From: Capra hircus
Taxonomy: Eukaryota; Chordata; Mammalia; Artiodactyla; Bovidae
Length of the DNA stretch: 64,000 bases
Reading direction: 5' to 3'
Assembly (NCBI RefSeq): GCF_001704415.2
Contig: NC_030816.1
Location: 81,222,713 to 81,286,712 of the forward strand
The notes beneath the pieces were generated by a model. It made no database searches and was not told where the DNA came from. It saw only the letters and a program-made list of their open reading frames with translations. The stretch's first letter is position 1, and every line of letters starts with the position of its first letter. This document shows, in pieces, positions 34,544-46,190 of this stretch. Made by a program: the position numbers and the translations under genes.

Positions 34544-35284
34544 TCTAGCCCATAAAGCCCAAGTTCTCAAGCATATAATGTAGAGCCTAATTTTGTTGGT
34601 CTATGAAAATCTGGATTCATTATGACTCTTCTAAATCAGACTGTTCATATTTGTAAATACCTTAAAACTTCACTACTTGATTTATGACCTATGCTGAACT
34701 CTAGAAACATTATCAATTCTGTGCACTCAATGTGATGTGCTAACAGACTGCCATTTTTATAGAAATCAAAAACTTAATAACTTGACTCTTACTTGCATCC
34801 CCCCCAACACCGACACAGAGTTCATATGTGGTCAAGGAGGCTTTGTGAACTCCCCAGCAGTTGTGCTTTATAGTCAGCATAAATTAATAAAAATAAAACC
34901 TAGGACTATTTTTTTAAAGCAGTATTACTGTTAAAGCAATACATATTTAAGAGTTACAAAGAAAAGTAAAATAAGAAATTGACCCACACACCCATAATTC
35001 ATTCACATATTATCACCAGACATATTTCCTCCCAACCTTTTCCATTTGTTTTCAAATAACGGCTCTCATATTATAGGAGGAAAGAACAGCCCATCCTATA
35101 CCAGACTGAGGTCAATTATGTTAGGAGATGAGGTTCACATTGAAGATACCCAGTAAAATCTGTCAAGTTATCAAGACTGTGGATCATGCCACAATCAAAA
35201 CCAAATTCACTTGCTCCGTCCCCCTGCCCTGGCCCCTTGGACTTATTCCTTTATTGTCCATCTTAGCCAAGGGAGGTAAAACTG
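34544..35284. other. Intronic DNA, nothing recognised
   Basis: AT-rich. No supported feature. Confidence 0.4.
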
Positions 35285-35490
35285 GAAACAGGCTAGGTTC
35301 TGCAGATCATCAGATATGCCTTCAAATCTTGACTCTGCCAATTACACGCTGCGTGATCTTGGGCAAGTGACTGACCTGAGTCCTCATTTCCTAATTTATA
35401 ACACAGGAGATATTAATACCTGCTTCATAGTTATTGAGAGGATTAAATAATCTGCTATGTCTAAAATGTCTGGTACAATGCCTGAAATGA
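35285..35490 (+). mobile_element. MIR SINE
   Basis: Contains TCTTGACTCTGCCAATTACA, TGATCTTGGGCAAGTGACTG, TTGAGAGGATTAAATAATCT and GTCTGGTACAATGCCTG in MIR order, including the conserved MIR core. Confidence 0.85.
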
Positions 35491-35786
35491 AGAGATTTTA
35501 CATTGATCAAAAGGAAAACTGAGGTGTCTAAAAATCATCAAAAAATCTTCAGCCACAAGTTCTCTAACTTTTTAAATCAATCCCTATTTTATTGTTACAG
35601 TGACTATTGGGCAGTTACTTTAAATATAAAGATTAGACTAGGAAAAAAGCAGTCTATCAATATATTTTAAGTGAAAAGTACACTAATGCCTATGTAGTTA
35701 TGATTAAGCCAAATGTGAACAATTTAATAATAGCACCTGTTACTCCAACAACCCCCCCACAACCCTTGCATTAATTTCTCCACACC
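35491..35786. other. Intronic spacer
   Basis: AT-rich. Nothing recognised. Confidence 0.35.
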
Positions 35787-35796
35787 TATCAGCACA

Positions 35797-35979
35797 TAAA
35801 ATATTGTCAACCTGCAATGCGGGAGACCTGGGTTCGATCCCTGGGTTGGGAAGATCCCCTGGAGAAGGAAATGGCAACCCACTCCAGTACTCTTGCCAAG
35901 AAAATTCCACGGATGGAGGAGCCTCGTGGGCTACAGTCCATGGAGTCACAGAGTCAGACACGACTGAACGACTTCACTT
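35797..35979 (+). mobile_element. Bov-tA SINE with 10-bp target-site duplication
   Basis: The SINE body runs from CCTGCAATGCGGGAGACCTG to GACACGACTGAACGACTTCA. TATCAGCACA flanks it at 35787-35796 and 35980-35989. The tRNA-like head is truncated. Confidence 0.9.
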
Positions 35980-36089
35980 TATCAGCACACACACATGCTG
36001 TTAATTCAACCAATTTAAAAAACAAACACTCTCTTGATCCCATTCCCCCTTGTAGCTACGACCCCATTTCTTCCTTTCCCTTTAGAGCC

Positions 36090-36840
36090 AAACTCAAGAC
36101 TTGCCCACACACGGCCTCCAATCTCTCTCCTCCATCTCCTTCACATCCACTCCACTCAGGCTTTATCCACCAATGACTCCACATCGCCAACTCAGCAAAG
36201 GATCAGTTCTCATTCTAACACGATATGTACCCAGCATCCACCTTTTTTCACTGGATCCAGGTCGCCATTCTCCTGGGTTTCTCTATCTCTTTGGTAGGGA
36301 AACCTCCTTGATATTCCTCAACCTCGAAACCTGAGCAACGCCCAAGAGCTCCTTCCTCAGATTTTCTCTTTCTGCTCTGCATTCACTGCCTTTGTGAGCT
36401 CATCTGATCTCATGTTACAGAAACATCCCAACGAACTTTTTGGCCAACTCAATAGTGTCCACATACTGAGGAGTCTCCAATTTATACCGTCACCTGACCT
36501 CTCCCCTGAATTCCACCCATCTATATCTAACTGCTTACTTGACTCTCCACCTGGCTCCTGGCTATCTAAAAGCTCTCCCAAACTCACAAGCCCCAGACTG
36601 GGCTCCTTACATGATCCCCTAATATCTGTTCCACTCACACTGATCCCGTCGATTTCCTAGTTGCTCAGACCAAACCCTGGAGACATCCTTGACTTGACTT
36701 TCACCTCTGACATTCAATTTATAACAAATCCTTATTGCCCCTACCTTTGAAACACTGATATAACTGGAACTTCTTTTCATCAACTCTACTGCGGCCACCC
36801 ATTCTAAACCACTACCAACTCCCATCTGTCACAAAGAGCC
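36090..36840 (+). mobile_element. L2 LINE ORF2 relic, sense
   Basis: The plus-strand frame reads SPDLSPEFHPSISNCLLDSP, which I recognise from L2 ORF2. Later text, such as TTGCTCAGACCAAACCCTGG then AGACATCCTTGACTTGACTT, also fits L2. Frameshifts are frequent. A mariner remnant interrupts it at about 36415-36462. Confidence 0.7.
36415..36462. mobile_element. Mariner-type DNA transposon half-element
   Basis: ATGTTACAGAAACATCCCAA followed by CGAACTTTTTGGCCAACTCA matches one terminal half of the common ruminant mariner miniature element (GGTTGGCCAAAAAGTTCG in reverse). The other half is missing. Confidence 0.7.
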
Positions 36841-37328
36841 TGGTCCACAGAACTTCCCATTATTCTGAATGCACAGCTCTTCAGCTTGGAGTATAAATTA
36901 CACACACACAGGCACTAAGTCTTTTCCCAATAATGTGTAAACACATTAATAATTGAAATAACAATTTTAAAATGCTTTAACTATTTTACAACGATGTTTA
37001 TAAATATGGATGTCAAACAGCATAGAAAGCTATTCCAAATTAAATTTTCCTGAACAAGTAGCTCTTGCCAATTTATACAGAAAGACCATTTGCTATGAAT
37101 TAGTCATTACTTTAATTATATTTGAAGTTTTACCACCTTCAAATATTTAAATTATTTATATGATTTACTAGTAATGACAAGCCACCTAGTTATTAGCAAG
37201 AATTCAGTCAATTCTCTGTCATCACTTCCTAAGACAGTAAATAAACGACATACAAATTTGAAAATCTGGACGATTTAGGCAGGACAAAATAGAATCCAGA
37301 TACCAACTGTAAGACTGTAGTTACTTAC
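36841..37328. other. TMEM242 intron 3, 5' part
   Basis: AT-rich sequence leading to the exon 3 donor (minus strand GTAAGT at 37323-37328). No repeat recognised. Confidence 0.5.
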
Positions 37329-37466
37329 ACTGTGCACTCCTAAAGCCTTCCAGACTGCGAAGCTGATCACACCGACCCCACACCAGGCATAAAGTGAGCC
37401 CCAGCCCAGGGCTCGCAAGGCCAGGGAAGACCCGCTCTCTGGTAAGGCAGCTGTGGCCATACTTCC
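37329..37466 (-). CDS. TMEM242: TMEM242 coding exon 3 (residues 64-109)
   Basis: The exon is 138 bp with an acceptor TTGCAG and a donor GTAAGT, both on the minus strand. It encodes 46 residues from GSMATAALPESGSSLALRAL through SLYAWCGVGVISFAVWKALG to VHS. The second hydrophobic segment of the protein lies here, about residues 80-105. This exon appears virtually unchanged from the human protein as I recall it, which supports strong constraint. Phase is 0 at both ends. It lies about 8.1 kb from exon 2 and 31.8 kb from exon 4. Confidence 0.97.
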
Positions 37467-38124
37467 CTGCAATGAAGACAGAAAGGCTGAGGTAAAATCA
37501 TCACTTTGAAAGAATAAATATTTGGAGAGCGTTTGCAATTAACGACTCTCTGGTAAGCACCATGATAACTGGAACACTGGACCAATCCAAGTTCAAATTC
37601 CAGCTCTGCTACTTAACAACTGCATAACTTAAATCACAATTTCTCTGAAAAACATCTGAGGGTGCAAGGCACTGTGCCAGAAGCCAGGCTAGGTACACAG
37701 AGCAACTTCTTTCTGACCAAATACTTCAGTCCTGGGGTGGGACTGGAGGACACAGCCACCGAGAAGTTATGACCGAAATGCAAAGGGCAACAGCACAGCA
37801 TGTACGGACAGGCCATTATGGACCCAGAGGAAGAGGCCACCCGATCCACTCGCACAAAGGGACGCTCTACTGAATGTGGTTAGCCGCTCTTCCACATCTC
37901 CTGGTTTATGAATAAGCTGCACAAGTGGTATTCATACATAAACGCTTCTTTTCACTACTGATACTAATGATTAAATTAGACTGATCAGAAGGACCAAAGC
38001 CACATTTTTCCTTATGCCGTTAAATGACCATGAATCCTATTTCTAAATGAGATTAAATTTTTATAAGATTGCAGGACTGCAATCTCCCAGGGATCCTGTA
38101 TTTCCAAATACTACATAACAGTTA
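37467..38124. other. TMEM242 intron 2, near exon 3
   Basis: Contains the exon 3 acceptor pyrimidine tract (minus strand) and otherwise unassigned sequence. Confidence 0.4.
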
Positions 38125-38136
38125 ATAATTATATAT

Positions 38137-38359
38137 GAAAAGAAAAGTGAAGAGTGTTAGTTGCTCAGTTGTCTCCGCCTCTTTGAGACTTCGTGGACTA
38201 CAGCCCGCCATACTCCTCTGTCTGTGGAATTCTCCAGGCAAGAATGCTGGAATTGGTTGCCATTCCCTTCTCTAGGGGATCTTGCTGACTCAGGGATCGA
38301 ACCCAGGTCTCTTGCACTGCATCAGATTGTTTGCCATCTGAGCTACCAGGAAAGCCCCG
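38137..38359 (-). mobile_element. Bov-tA SINE, antisense, with 12-bp target-site duplication
   Basis: Reverse-complement Bov-tA ends at GCTACCAGGAAAGCCCC. ATAATTATATAT flanks it at 38125-38136 and 38360-38371. Confidence 0.92.
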
Positions 38360-38376
38360 ATAATTATATATAGCTT

Positions 38377-38417
38377 TATATACATATATATCTAGGCAGG
38401 CAGATATATGTATATAT
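38377..38417. repeat. AT-rich imperfect inverted repeat
   Basis: The left arm TATATACATATATATCT (38377-38393) and right arm AGATATATGTATATA (38402-38416) can pair around an 8-base GC-richer loop AGGCAGGC. Confidence 0.7.
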
Positions 38418-38419
38418 GG

Positions 38420-38620
38420 CTTATATTGCTCCCTTACTATATGACAAGCACTGTTTAAAGCATTTTGCATGTATTAATTCACTCAGCCTCACTCTGTGAG
38501 ACAGGTACTATGATCCTCCTTTCACTAAAGACCAAACTAAGGCAGAGAGAGATTAAATAATTTGTTCAAGGCTTCACAACTTATAAAAGCTAGAGCACTT
38601 CAGCAGTCTGGCTTTATAGA
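38420..38620 (+). mobile_element. MIR SINE
   Basis: ACTATATGACAAGCACTGTT, TTTTGCATGTATTAATTCAC, GAGACAGGTACTATGATCCT and AAATAATTTGTTCAAGGC appear in MIR order. Confidence 0.8.
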
Positions 38621-39199
38621 CTAACAGGAATTTGCCATTCAGTCATTTCTCAGTTCTGATTCTAAATACAACACAACACAAAATGTAAATGAAAGTACCT
38701 TTTTAAGTGGAAACAAATCCACAGTGTAAATTAGAATAAAAACCATCATTACTTGGGGTAATTCAAATATTCACACTGCTGAAACAGACAAAGGTGTGAT
38801 AATACTTATGGTTCTACTTGAAACCAACTATGGGGCAGTCACTTATTCCCACAGTTTGAACTGAATATGAAATATAATTTATCCTTTGCAAAAATCTTAA
38901 AGGAAACTGTAGAATTTAGGAAATCTTAAGAATTTATTATTTTTCTCCATGGGCCTGTCTGCTAAAACACATTAAACATCAACAAACAAAAATAAAAATT
39001 TTAACTTCCTCAAAAGCTGAATCTTACTTTTTTCTGATTATATAATCACTGAGGAAAATTTGGTATGTATAAAAAATAGGATGAATTAAAAAAAACTTCC
39101 ATCTTATTATCCAGTAAACCATGGTAAATATTTTGACATTTTAAAAACAACTTAACACCACTAAAATGTTTTTAATCTTCAACTTTCATCTTCTCAGTG
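38621..39199. other. Intronic DNA, nothing recognised
   Basis: AT-rich, no supported feature. Confidence 0.4.
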
Positions 39200-39480
39200 T
39201 CAAGAACTCAAATATTTTTAAAGGTTACACTGCACTGACATCATAATTTACTTAGCCATTCGTTATTAATATATACTAGCTTCAGGTTTTTATATTAATT
39301 TTTTTTATTAAAAACTTCCTTGTGCCTAAACACTTGTCCACATTTCTGATAAAGTCCTTGGGGAAAATTCCTCAAAACAGAATTACTAAGTGGAGGAATC
39401 ATGAATATTTTATAAGCTGATAGACATACAAAGTGTTTTTCAAAAGGTTTTACTAAGTTACAGTGCTGTTTTATGAGGAC
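39200..39480 (-). mobile_element. Old LINE 3' region, antisense (tentative)
   Basis: TTAGCCATTCGTTATTAATA, TTCCTTGTGCCTAAACACTT and AATTCCTCAAAACAGAATTA resemble the antisense 3' region of old mammalian LINEs. The family cannot be fixed by eye. Confidence 0.4.
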
Positions 39481-39724
39481 CATTTCAAGCTAGCCAGCAT
39501 CAGATGGTCTCAGGTAAACTAAAAACACAAAAAAGAAACCTCTGAAATTTACATAAGACTATTTATATTTCTACTGTTACTGAGAATGTGTATTTGTCCA
39601 AGTTATGAGCCAACGTTTATGCCTTTTGAATTGCATATTCATGTTATATACTTAGAGTCTTCTAATTTGTATATTCTTTCTGTATTAATGTACTCTGAAG
39701 CCCTATCACATGTACTGTAATATT

Positions 39725-39836
39725 CCCCTAGCTTGTTTGTTTATGATGGGCTCTTACTTTCTTGACCAAGGACGGAACCCACACCCCCTGCAGTGGAGGC
39801 ACAGTCTCAACCACTGGACTCTCAGGGAAGTCCCAG
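39725..39836 (-). mobile_element. CHR-type SINE fragment, antisense
   Basis: TTGACCAAGGACGGAACCCA, CAGTGGAGGCACAGTCTCAA and CCACTGGACTCTCAGGGAAG are the reverse complement of a tRNA-derived CHR head. Confidence 0.75.
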
Positions 39837-40237
39837 GTTAATCTTTTTATTTTGCTTGTTTGTTTTTGGTCAAGGATGCATTCTAAAGATTTTAAGCTCC
39901 CTGCCCTCATCCAAGTCACAGTCATTTCTCTTTCCTTCTAGCTATACTTCTGTTTAAAAAACTTCTTTACCCCTAGCTTTTTCGTTCATCTGATATTTAC
40001 TTTAGTCCTGTTGGAAGCTGATAACTAAAGGGAGTTCACTTCCCCTAACAGTTTAGCAACTGCCCCAACACCATTCTATGAATTAATCCTTCTCCTCTCC
40101 AACTTTTTTGAGAAAATTACATACAGAGGTTTGTTTCTAAGCTAATTTCATACTATGAATTTTATACCAGAATCACATAGATGTAATTATAGAATCAGAA
40201 AAAGTCTGAATATTCAAAGTATTTACATCATACACAT
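39837..40237. other. Intronic spacer
   Basis: Nothing recognised. Confidence 0.35.
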
Positions 40238-40860
40238 TCAGTTCAGTTCAGTTCAGTTGCTCAGTCATATCCGACTCTTTGCGACCCCATGAATCGCAGC
40301 ACGCCAGGCCTCCCTGTCCATCACCAACTCCCGGAGTTCACTCAGACTCATGTCCATCGAGTCAGTGATGACATCCAGCCATCTCATCCTCTGTCATCCC
40401 CTTCTCCTCCTGCCCCCAATCCCTCCCAGCATCAGAGTCTTTTCCAATGAGTCAACTCTTTGCATGAGGTGGCCAAAGTACTGGAGTTTCCACTTCAGCA
40501 TCATTCCTTCCAAAGAAATCCCAGGGTTGATCTCCTTCAGAATGGACTGGTTGGATCTCCTTGCAGTCCAAGGGACTCTCAAGAGTCTTCTTCAACACCA
40601 CAGTTCAAAAGCATCAATTCTTCGGCGCTCTGCCTTCTTCACAGTCCAACTTTCACATCCATACATGACCACAGGAAAAACCATAGCCTTGACTAGACGG
40701 ACCTTAGTCGGCAAAGTAATGTCTCTGCTTTTGAATATGCTATCTAGGTTGGTCATAACTTTTCTTCCAAGGAATAAGCGTCTTTTAATTTCATGGCTGC
40801 AATCACCATCTGCAGTGATTTTGGAGTCCCAAAAAATAAAGTCTGACACTGTTTCCACTT
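40238..40860 (-). mobile_element. BovB LINE 3' segment, antisense
   Basis: Starts with four CAGTT tail units (TTCAGTTCAGTTCAGTTCAG). The minus frame 40592-40858 reads CSHEIKRRLFLGRKVMTNLD and MYGCESWTVKKAE. It has low divergence from the other copies in this window. Confidence 0.93.
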
Positions 40861-42811
40861 TATCAATTATTTCTTGTTTTTACCTATTCATTCTTCCAGA
40901 AAAACCGTAGAACATTCTGTCAAGAGTCCTTCCAACTCCCACTCACCCATTCATTGACATTTTCATTAGAATAACATCAAACATTAGTTAACTGATAAGA
41001 GAAAATCTGTAATATCCTGTCTTTCATCTGGAAATATATTTTCATTTACTCAAGTCTTTTTTTTTCTTTTTTAGAAAATTGTCTTTATATTGCTCGACCC
41101 ATTTATTTTTTATTCAACCCATTCTTAATAAAGGTTTTGTATTTTTTTAGGCATGTATTTGTGATTGAGAATACTATTCACAGTACATAGAAACATTTTG
41201 TTTATCTGCATCCCCACACCTAAAACCTAACAGATCCTATCTAAAGGCATACTTTTTGTAGAAATAGCCTGGTCCCGATCAGATTCTCAAGAGATTTTCC
41301 TTAGCCATTTTCTATGATGAAAACTACTCTCTTATTTTATTCCTTTTCTCAGGCTGCTATAATTTCAGTGGTTCCCTAGACACTACAGACTTCACATAAA
41401 TACACCAACTTCTAACTGGCTTATTTCCATCCAGAAGCAGTATCATTAACCAAATATTATTACACCAGGCTCAGTTTAGGTGCTCTGGCTTAAGTTTTAT
41501 TTTTGAAACTTAAATTAAAAATTTCATATTTCCCTGAGCACAAAAACTATATGTTATAGATATACATAAATCCATGTTTTGCTAAGTAAAAAAGTTAACA
41601 ATGGGTTATAAATACAGCCCTTAATAACACAGCAATACTTCCAACAAAATCTTAAGTTTGCTAAACTTTCAGATTTTTTTTAAAAAAAGGCACATGCTGT
41701 ATTTGTCTGTCAGTCTCAGAAACTGACTGTGAGGGAAGTGAGTTATTATCAGCTACTGTCTATATACTCTAAAACTAATTTTAGTCAAAAATGATGTTAA
41801 AAACTGATTTGTTCTTAAGTTTTTAAGTCTAGTCATCAAGCTTTATCCACTGGAGTTATATGTCACATGGCCTTTATGCAGCCTGCTCAAAGTTTTAAAA
41901 ATGAACACTCACGGACTGACAGCAGCAAAGACTGACTCGCCAAACAATAATGTTGCTCTTTAGATATAACTACACATGCATAAATCAAAGCTGTATTTTT
42001 CTTCAGCACATTGTTTATTCTTTTCATTTAAATTAAAATGAAGGCGTGTGTGCATGGAAGTTGATCTTAGCAAATCACAATGCAGTTATGATACTTAAAA
42101 TCTAAAAACAGAAGAACTGCTTTCCATTATTTTGTATTTATAATACCTCTTATGCTTATTCTATGTATTCTCAGGAAGATTTAATCTATTATTCACAGGT
42201 ACAGAAACTATCAAAACAAATCGTTCAGTTTGTCAGAAAGTCAACTGCTTCCCTAAGAATAATGTTCATGTTTTCAATTTTTTTCTTTTTCAGTTTAATC
42301 TCGGGATAAATCTGATATAAATCAAATTCTGATATTTAAAAAGAATGTTCAATCTAGCTGTTTCCCCCACACAGCATTCTTAGCTGATATATTTTGCTAT
42401 ATTCTTTACATTATAGAAAGAGCTGTGTTGCATTATACCAAAGTAAAGATTTGTTCTTATAATTTCTCAGAAGTTATAGCTGTATCAGAAAGATGATGAC
42501 TCACCCTTTCTGTCTGTTCATTTCCTAAATGGGTCTTGAAATAACTCAGTTATTTGAAGAATATTTAACTTCCAAAAGAGGATGTGCTCAAATTTCCTGG
42601 TCTCAGGATCCATTTATACTTGGATCCCAAAGATTTCTGATTATGTGAATTAAAATAACCATCCTACAAAACATTTAGCACAAAAAGAAGAAATGTTTTA
42701 CATTTTTGCTAATCTTTTGAATGTCTGGTTTAACAAAAGAGCTTTATTTTCACACATGCATCTATATCCCATCCGTTGCAATGTTTTTTGGTTGGAGTAT
42801 ACAAATACTCA
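40861..42811. other. TMEM242 intron 2, nothing recognised
   Basis: Long AT-rich stretch without open frames of interest or recognisable repeats. Confidence 0.45.
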
Positions 42812-43012
42812 AGACAGTAAAGAATCAGCCTGCAATGCAGGAGACCCAGGTTCAATCCTCAGGTTGGGAAGATCCCCTGGAGAAGGGAATGGCTACCCTC
42901 CTCCAATCTTCTATCCTGGAGAATCCCATGGACAGAGGAGCTTGGCGGGGTACAGTCCATGGGGTCACAAACAATCAGACACAACTGAGCGACTAAGACT
43001 TTCACTTTTTTT
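42812..43012 (+). mobile_element. Bov-tA SINE
   Basis: GACAGTAAAGAATCAGCCTG through TCCATGGGGTCACAAACAAT, then GCGACTAAGACTTTCACT and a T-rich tail. The head is truncated. Confidence 0.9.
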
Positions 43013-43919
43013 TTAAACTACAAATAAAATCTATCCTCACACAGGTATGTGGTCGGAAAAAGGAGTATTTTAATAGCCTCCCTTCTTTGATATATACCCA
43101 AACTCGACAAATAGTTTCTTAAAAATGATCTGCAATATGGAATAAAAAATCATATCAATAAATTGTACTTTGTTACACTAAAATCCATTGGTCTATTTTG
43201 CATTTTGAATGGAACTTTCATCCATGCATCATCATCACTCAGAAAATACTGACTTGCCAAAAGAAGTTATCTTTCAAACTCCTGACATCATTTATTAAAT
43301 ATTAAAATCACATCATTAATATCACTACCAATGTCAGAAAAAAGCTTCAGGTGTTTAAGCAGCTGGCAAGCTCACAATGGCAGACACAAGTTTTCTAAAT
43401 TCAATTTTTACCTATAAAGGGTGGAATTTTATTATCGGCGACACATACTAACAATTGCTTGCTTGAAGAGAAGGTTCATTTTGTTCATTTTGAAGAAAAT
43501 GTCTACATACTTCTGAATAACTGTAGTTTGTCAGTTGCTCTTTCAAGTGAAAACAATATATCATGAAAAAAAAGTGGCTAGTTCAGACTGTAACTCAATC
43601 ACACAAGTGCTTTATCTTGAGAAAAACATATTACTTTGGTATAATGCAAAGTGCTTTATGCATACTGCCCATTTCTTCACACAGACTTCACAAAGAGGTT
43701 ATGTTCAAGGGCCAAGATATTAAAAATAATTTTACTGCTTCAACAAGGATATTCTTCTGCAAAGATGGCATTAACCACAGGTGCGCGTAGAGGACCACAA
43801 TGCCTGCTAGCAGGCCTGGGGCCACTGTGCTCAACTACAGCATGACACAGCACTTTGTGCGTTACTGCTTCTGTACCACTAGCGCAAGTGTCTTAGCAGG
43901 ATCACCATAGTAACTGACT
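43013..43919. other. TMEM242 intron 2, nothing recognised
   Basis: Overlapping short plus frames at 43535-43845 have no recognisable similarity. Confidence 0.4.
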
Positions 43920-43995
43920 TTACAGACCCCCCCCAAAGGGTCTCAAGAATCCCCAGGGTTCTGTGGGCCTCAGGTTGAAAATCACTGTGTTAGAT
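43920..43995. mobile_element. Possible hAT-type remnant
   Basis: GGGCCTCAGGTTGAAAATCA followed by CTGTGTTAG resembles the terminal part of an old hAT-Charlie element. Only the end is visible. Confidence 0.4.
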
Positions 43996-44499
43996 CACAA
44001 AGGCCATATGTGGAATCAAATCTTAGAACTGCAAAATAGAATGCAAAGTTGTGAACGTGTGGTTTTTTTTTTTTTTGAGAGAGAATTGCTAGCTTTCATC
44101 AGATTCTCAAAAGATCTGTGAACCAAAGGTTATCATGTTAACTTGGATTTAGAAATCAACCAAAACTCCACTATTAAAGCATCACTATCACTCAGGTTTT
44201 ACTGATTTCTGCCTCAAGATACATATTTCTGCTCTGAAAATATTCTGTAACATAGGGAGGAAATGACCATGAAGTTCCTAACAGTGATTCGGAAAACTCC
44301 CTATGAACCCTGAATATATTCAGAGGGGAAACCAAATGCACTTTAATGTGGTCTCCCACCATTCTTAAGGCTTAAATATAATTGTAAGATTATTAAAGAT
44401 AAATACAAGTCAAAAGGAATTCAACTGGTTTATGATTTTTCACATAACACTTTTTCCAAAGAAAATATCAAATTGTAATTATATTGATACTTGTGTGAT
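43996..44499. other. TMEM242 intron 2 spacer
   Basis: Contains a long T run at about 44063-44077. Nothing else recognised. Confidence 0.4.
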
Positions 44500-44630
44500 T
44501 AGTTATATAACATTTGTCTCCCACACCAGACCTAGCTTCCTGAGGGGCACATGTTCTGTTCATTTTTGTATCTCTTACACCTGGCTAGCACAGTGCCTGC
44601 ACATAAAAGATCCTAAATAAACATTTATTA
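44500..44630 (+). mobile_element. L2 3' end
   Basis: AGCTTCCTGAGGGGCACATG, CATTTTTGTATCTCTTACAC and CTAGCACAGTGCCTGCACAT followed by AATAAACATTTATT match the L2 3' terminus. Confidence 0.75.
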
Positions 44631-44867
44631 TATTTATTAAACATTTAAATTATTTATTGAAGAAATAAGTTAATGGATAAATAAACCATAAGATGTAGGT
44701 AGGGTAGAGACAGGACAATGCAGAAAAACCACCACAATGGGAAGAAAATTACTCAACTTGTCCATGACAGGCGACTGCTCAAACTTGCTCATGGAATTAG
44801 GATTTTCCGCCCTCAGTTGGTTATGCTCATTCAACCAAAATTTATTGAACACCTACTACGAGCTAAG

Positions 44868-45063
44868 GGCTTCCCTGGTGGCTCAGTGGTAAAGAATCCA
44901 CCTGCCAACACAGAAGTGGGTTCGATCCGTGGGCGGGGCAGATCTGTGAAGGAAGAAATGGCAATGCACTCTAGTATTCTTGCCTGGGAAATCCAATGGA
45001 TAGAGGAGCCTACAGTCCATGGGGTGGCAAAAGAGTTGCACACAACTTACGTGACTAAACAAC
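44868..45063 (+). mobile_element. Bov-tA SINE
   Basis: Starts GGGCTTCCCTGGTGGCTCAG and ends near AGTTGCACACAACTTACGTG. It interrupts an older fragment: ATTTATTGAACACCTACTAC before it and CCGTGCCAGACAATTTTCC after it fit a split MIR. Confidence 0.88.
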
Positions 45064-45569
45064 CACTCCGTGCCAGACAATTTTCCAGGGAGCAGGGCTG
45101 CTGTACTGCACAAACATGCACGGTTTCCAGGTTCAAAAAGTTGGCCTGTGTTTTTCATCTATACTAAGATGCACTATATTTCAACATTTTAACATCTCTG
45201 AGCCAGAAATGGCTACTGCAGTGCTCTCGAGAATTTAACTGGCACTTTTGTGTGTGTGCTACATACAATATGGGGCCTCTTACAACTGAGAATAATTTAC
45301 CTAGGTTGAGATTTAAGGTCATGTTGTGAATAGGAAATGTATTGGACGAGCTTTCAAAGTCTTGTTCTGCTAACAGTTTAAAAAGCACATAATTACTTCT
45401 TTAAATGAAAATAAAGACAGTTGATTAATTGTACCCTTTTGAATCTCAAAGTCCACACTGGTTTACTTCTTAGAGTAATAGGAAAGGCCATTAACACTTT
45501 CTATTCAAAACAGCTGCCACTGATTTATAAACAGTAATTGTGCTACCAACGGATTTCTATGTCACAAAC
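45064..45569. other. TMEM242 intron 2, 5' end
   Basis: Leads to the exon 2 donor (minus strand GTTTGT at 45564-45569). The first 40 bp may be the second half of an interrupted MIR. Confidence 0.45.
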
Positions 45570-45670
45570 CTTATTGAACCACTCAGGACTTTTCTTTTTA
45601 GCCAAAGACAATGTTGTGGCAAATCCAGCTAGCATTCCTGCTGCAGCAACAGAACCAAGGAAAATTCCAC
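45570..45670 (-). CDS. TMEM242: TMEM242 coding exon 2 (rest of residue 30 through 63)
   Basis: The 101-bp exon follows acceptor TTGACAG and is followed by donor GTTTGT. It completes a split glycine codon from exon 1. It then encodes GIFLGSVAAAGMLAGFATTL and SLAKKKSPEWFNK. The first hydrophobic segment of TMEM242 lies here, about residues 31-53, followed by a basic loop. The sequence matches the family almost perfectly. The reading phase closes exactly with exon 1 (phase 1) and exon 3 (phase 0). Confidence 0.97.
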
Positions 45671-46190
45671 CTGTCAAGAGTTTGGGAGGAAGGAAATAGA
45701 GGGTGGGGAGAAGGAAGAAAAAACAAAAAAACTGAAGTTAAAAAGATGGACACAAATAAGTTTCAGACACTATTTAAAAATCAATTTGGAAATTCGAGAA
45801 ACGATAGCTAAGAAGCTCCTGGCAAAGGTAAATGATGGCGGCTGTGAAACCTGCGTGGCCGCACGACCTCTGGTTCCTGAGGCCATTCCAGTGTTAAGTG
45901 TCCCAAGAGCACAGAATAGGCACAGGGTCTCCTCTTTCTCCCGGGGACGAAAAAAAGAGACACTGGGAGTTAGAAATGGGAGGGGAGGTGCCGGGGGGAG
46001 ACAGAGAGAAACTGCAGAGGGAACGGGGTAAACGCAGCCTATACAGAACAGCTCGCGGGACCAGTCCACTGGACTCAGGGCACTCAAACCAAGGTCTACC
46101 CCGGCAGCGTGTGCGTGGGGACGCCCGATCCAGCGCAGGCTAGCGCCCCGGGTGACCCTGACCTGACACCCGCACCTCGCCACACCACAC
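45671..46190 (-). other. TMEM242: TMEM242 intron 1 (520 bp)
   Basis: A short GT-AG intron. Its 5' half is GC-rich and belongs to the CpG island around exon 1. Frames on the plus strand here are by-products of that composition. Confidence 0.8.

Noticed and set aside
40350..40910. 186-codon plus-strand frame, with similar frames in other BovB copies
   Set aside because: It is the antisense frame of BovB. The same peptide recurs at several BovB copies (for example 6031, 23172, 33564 and 54801).
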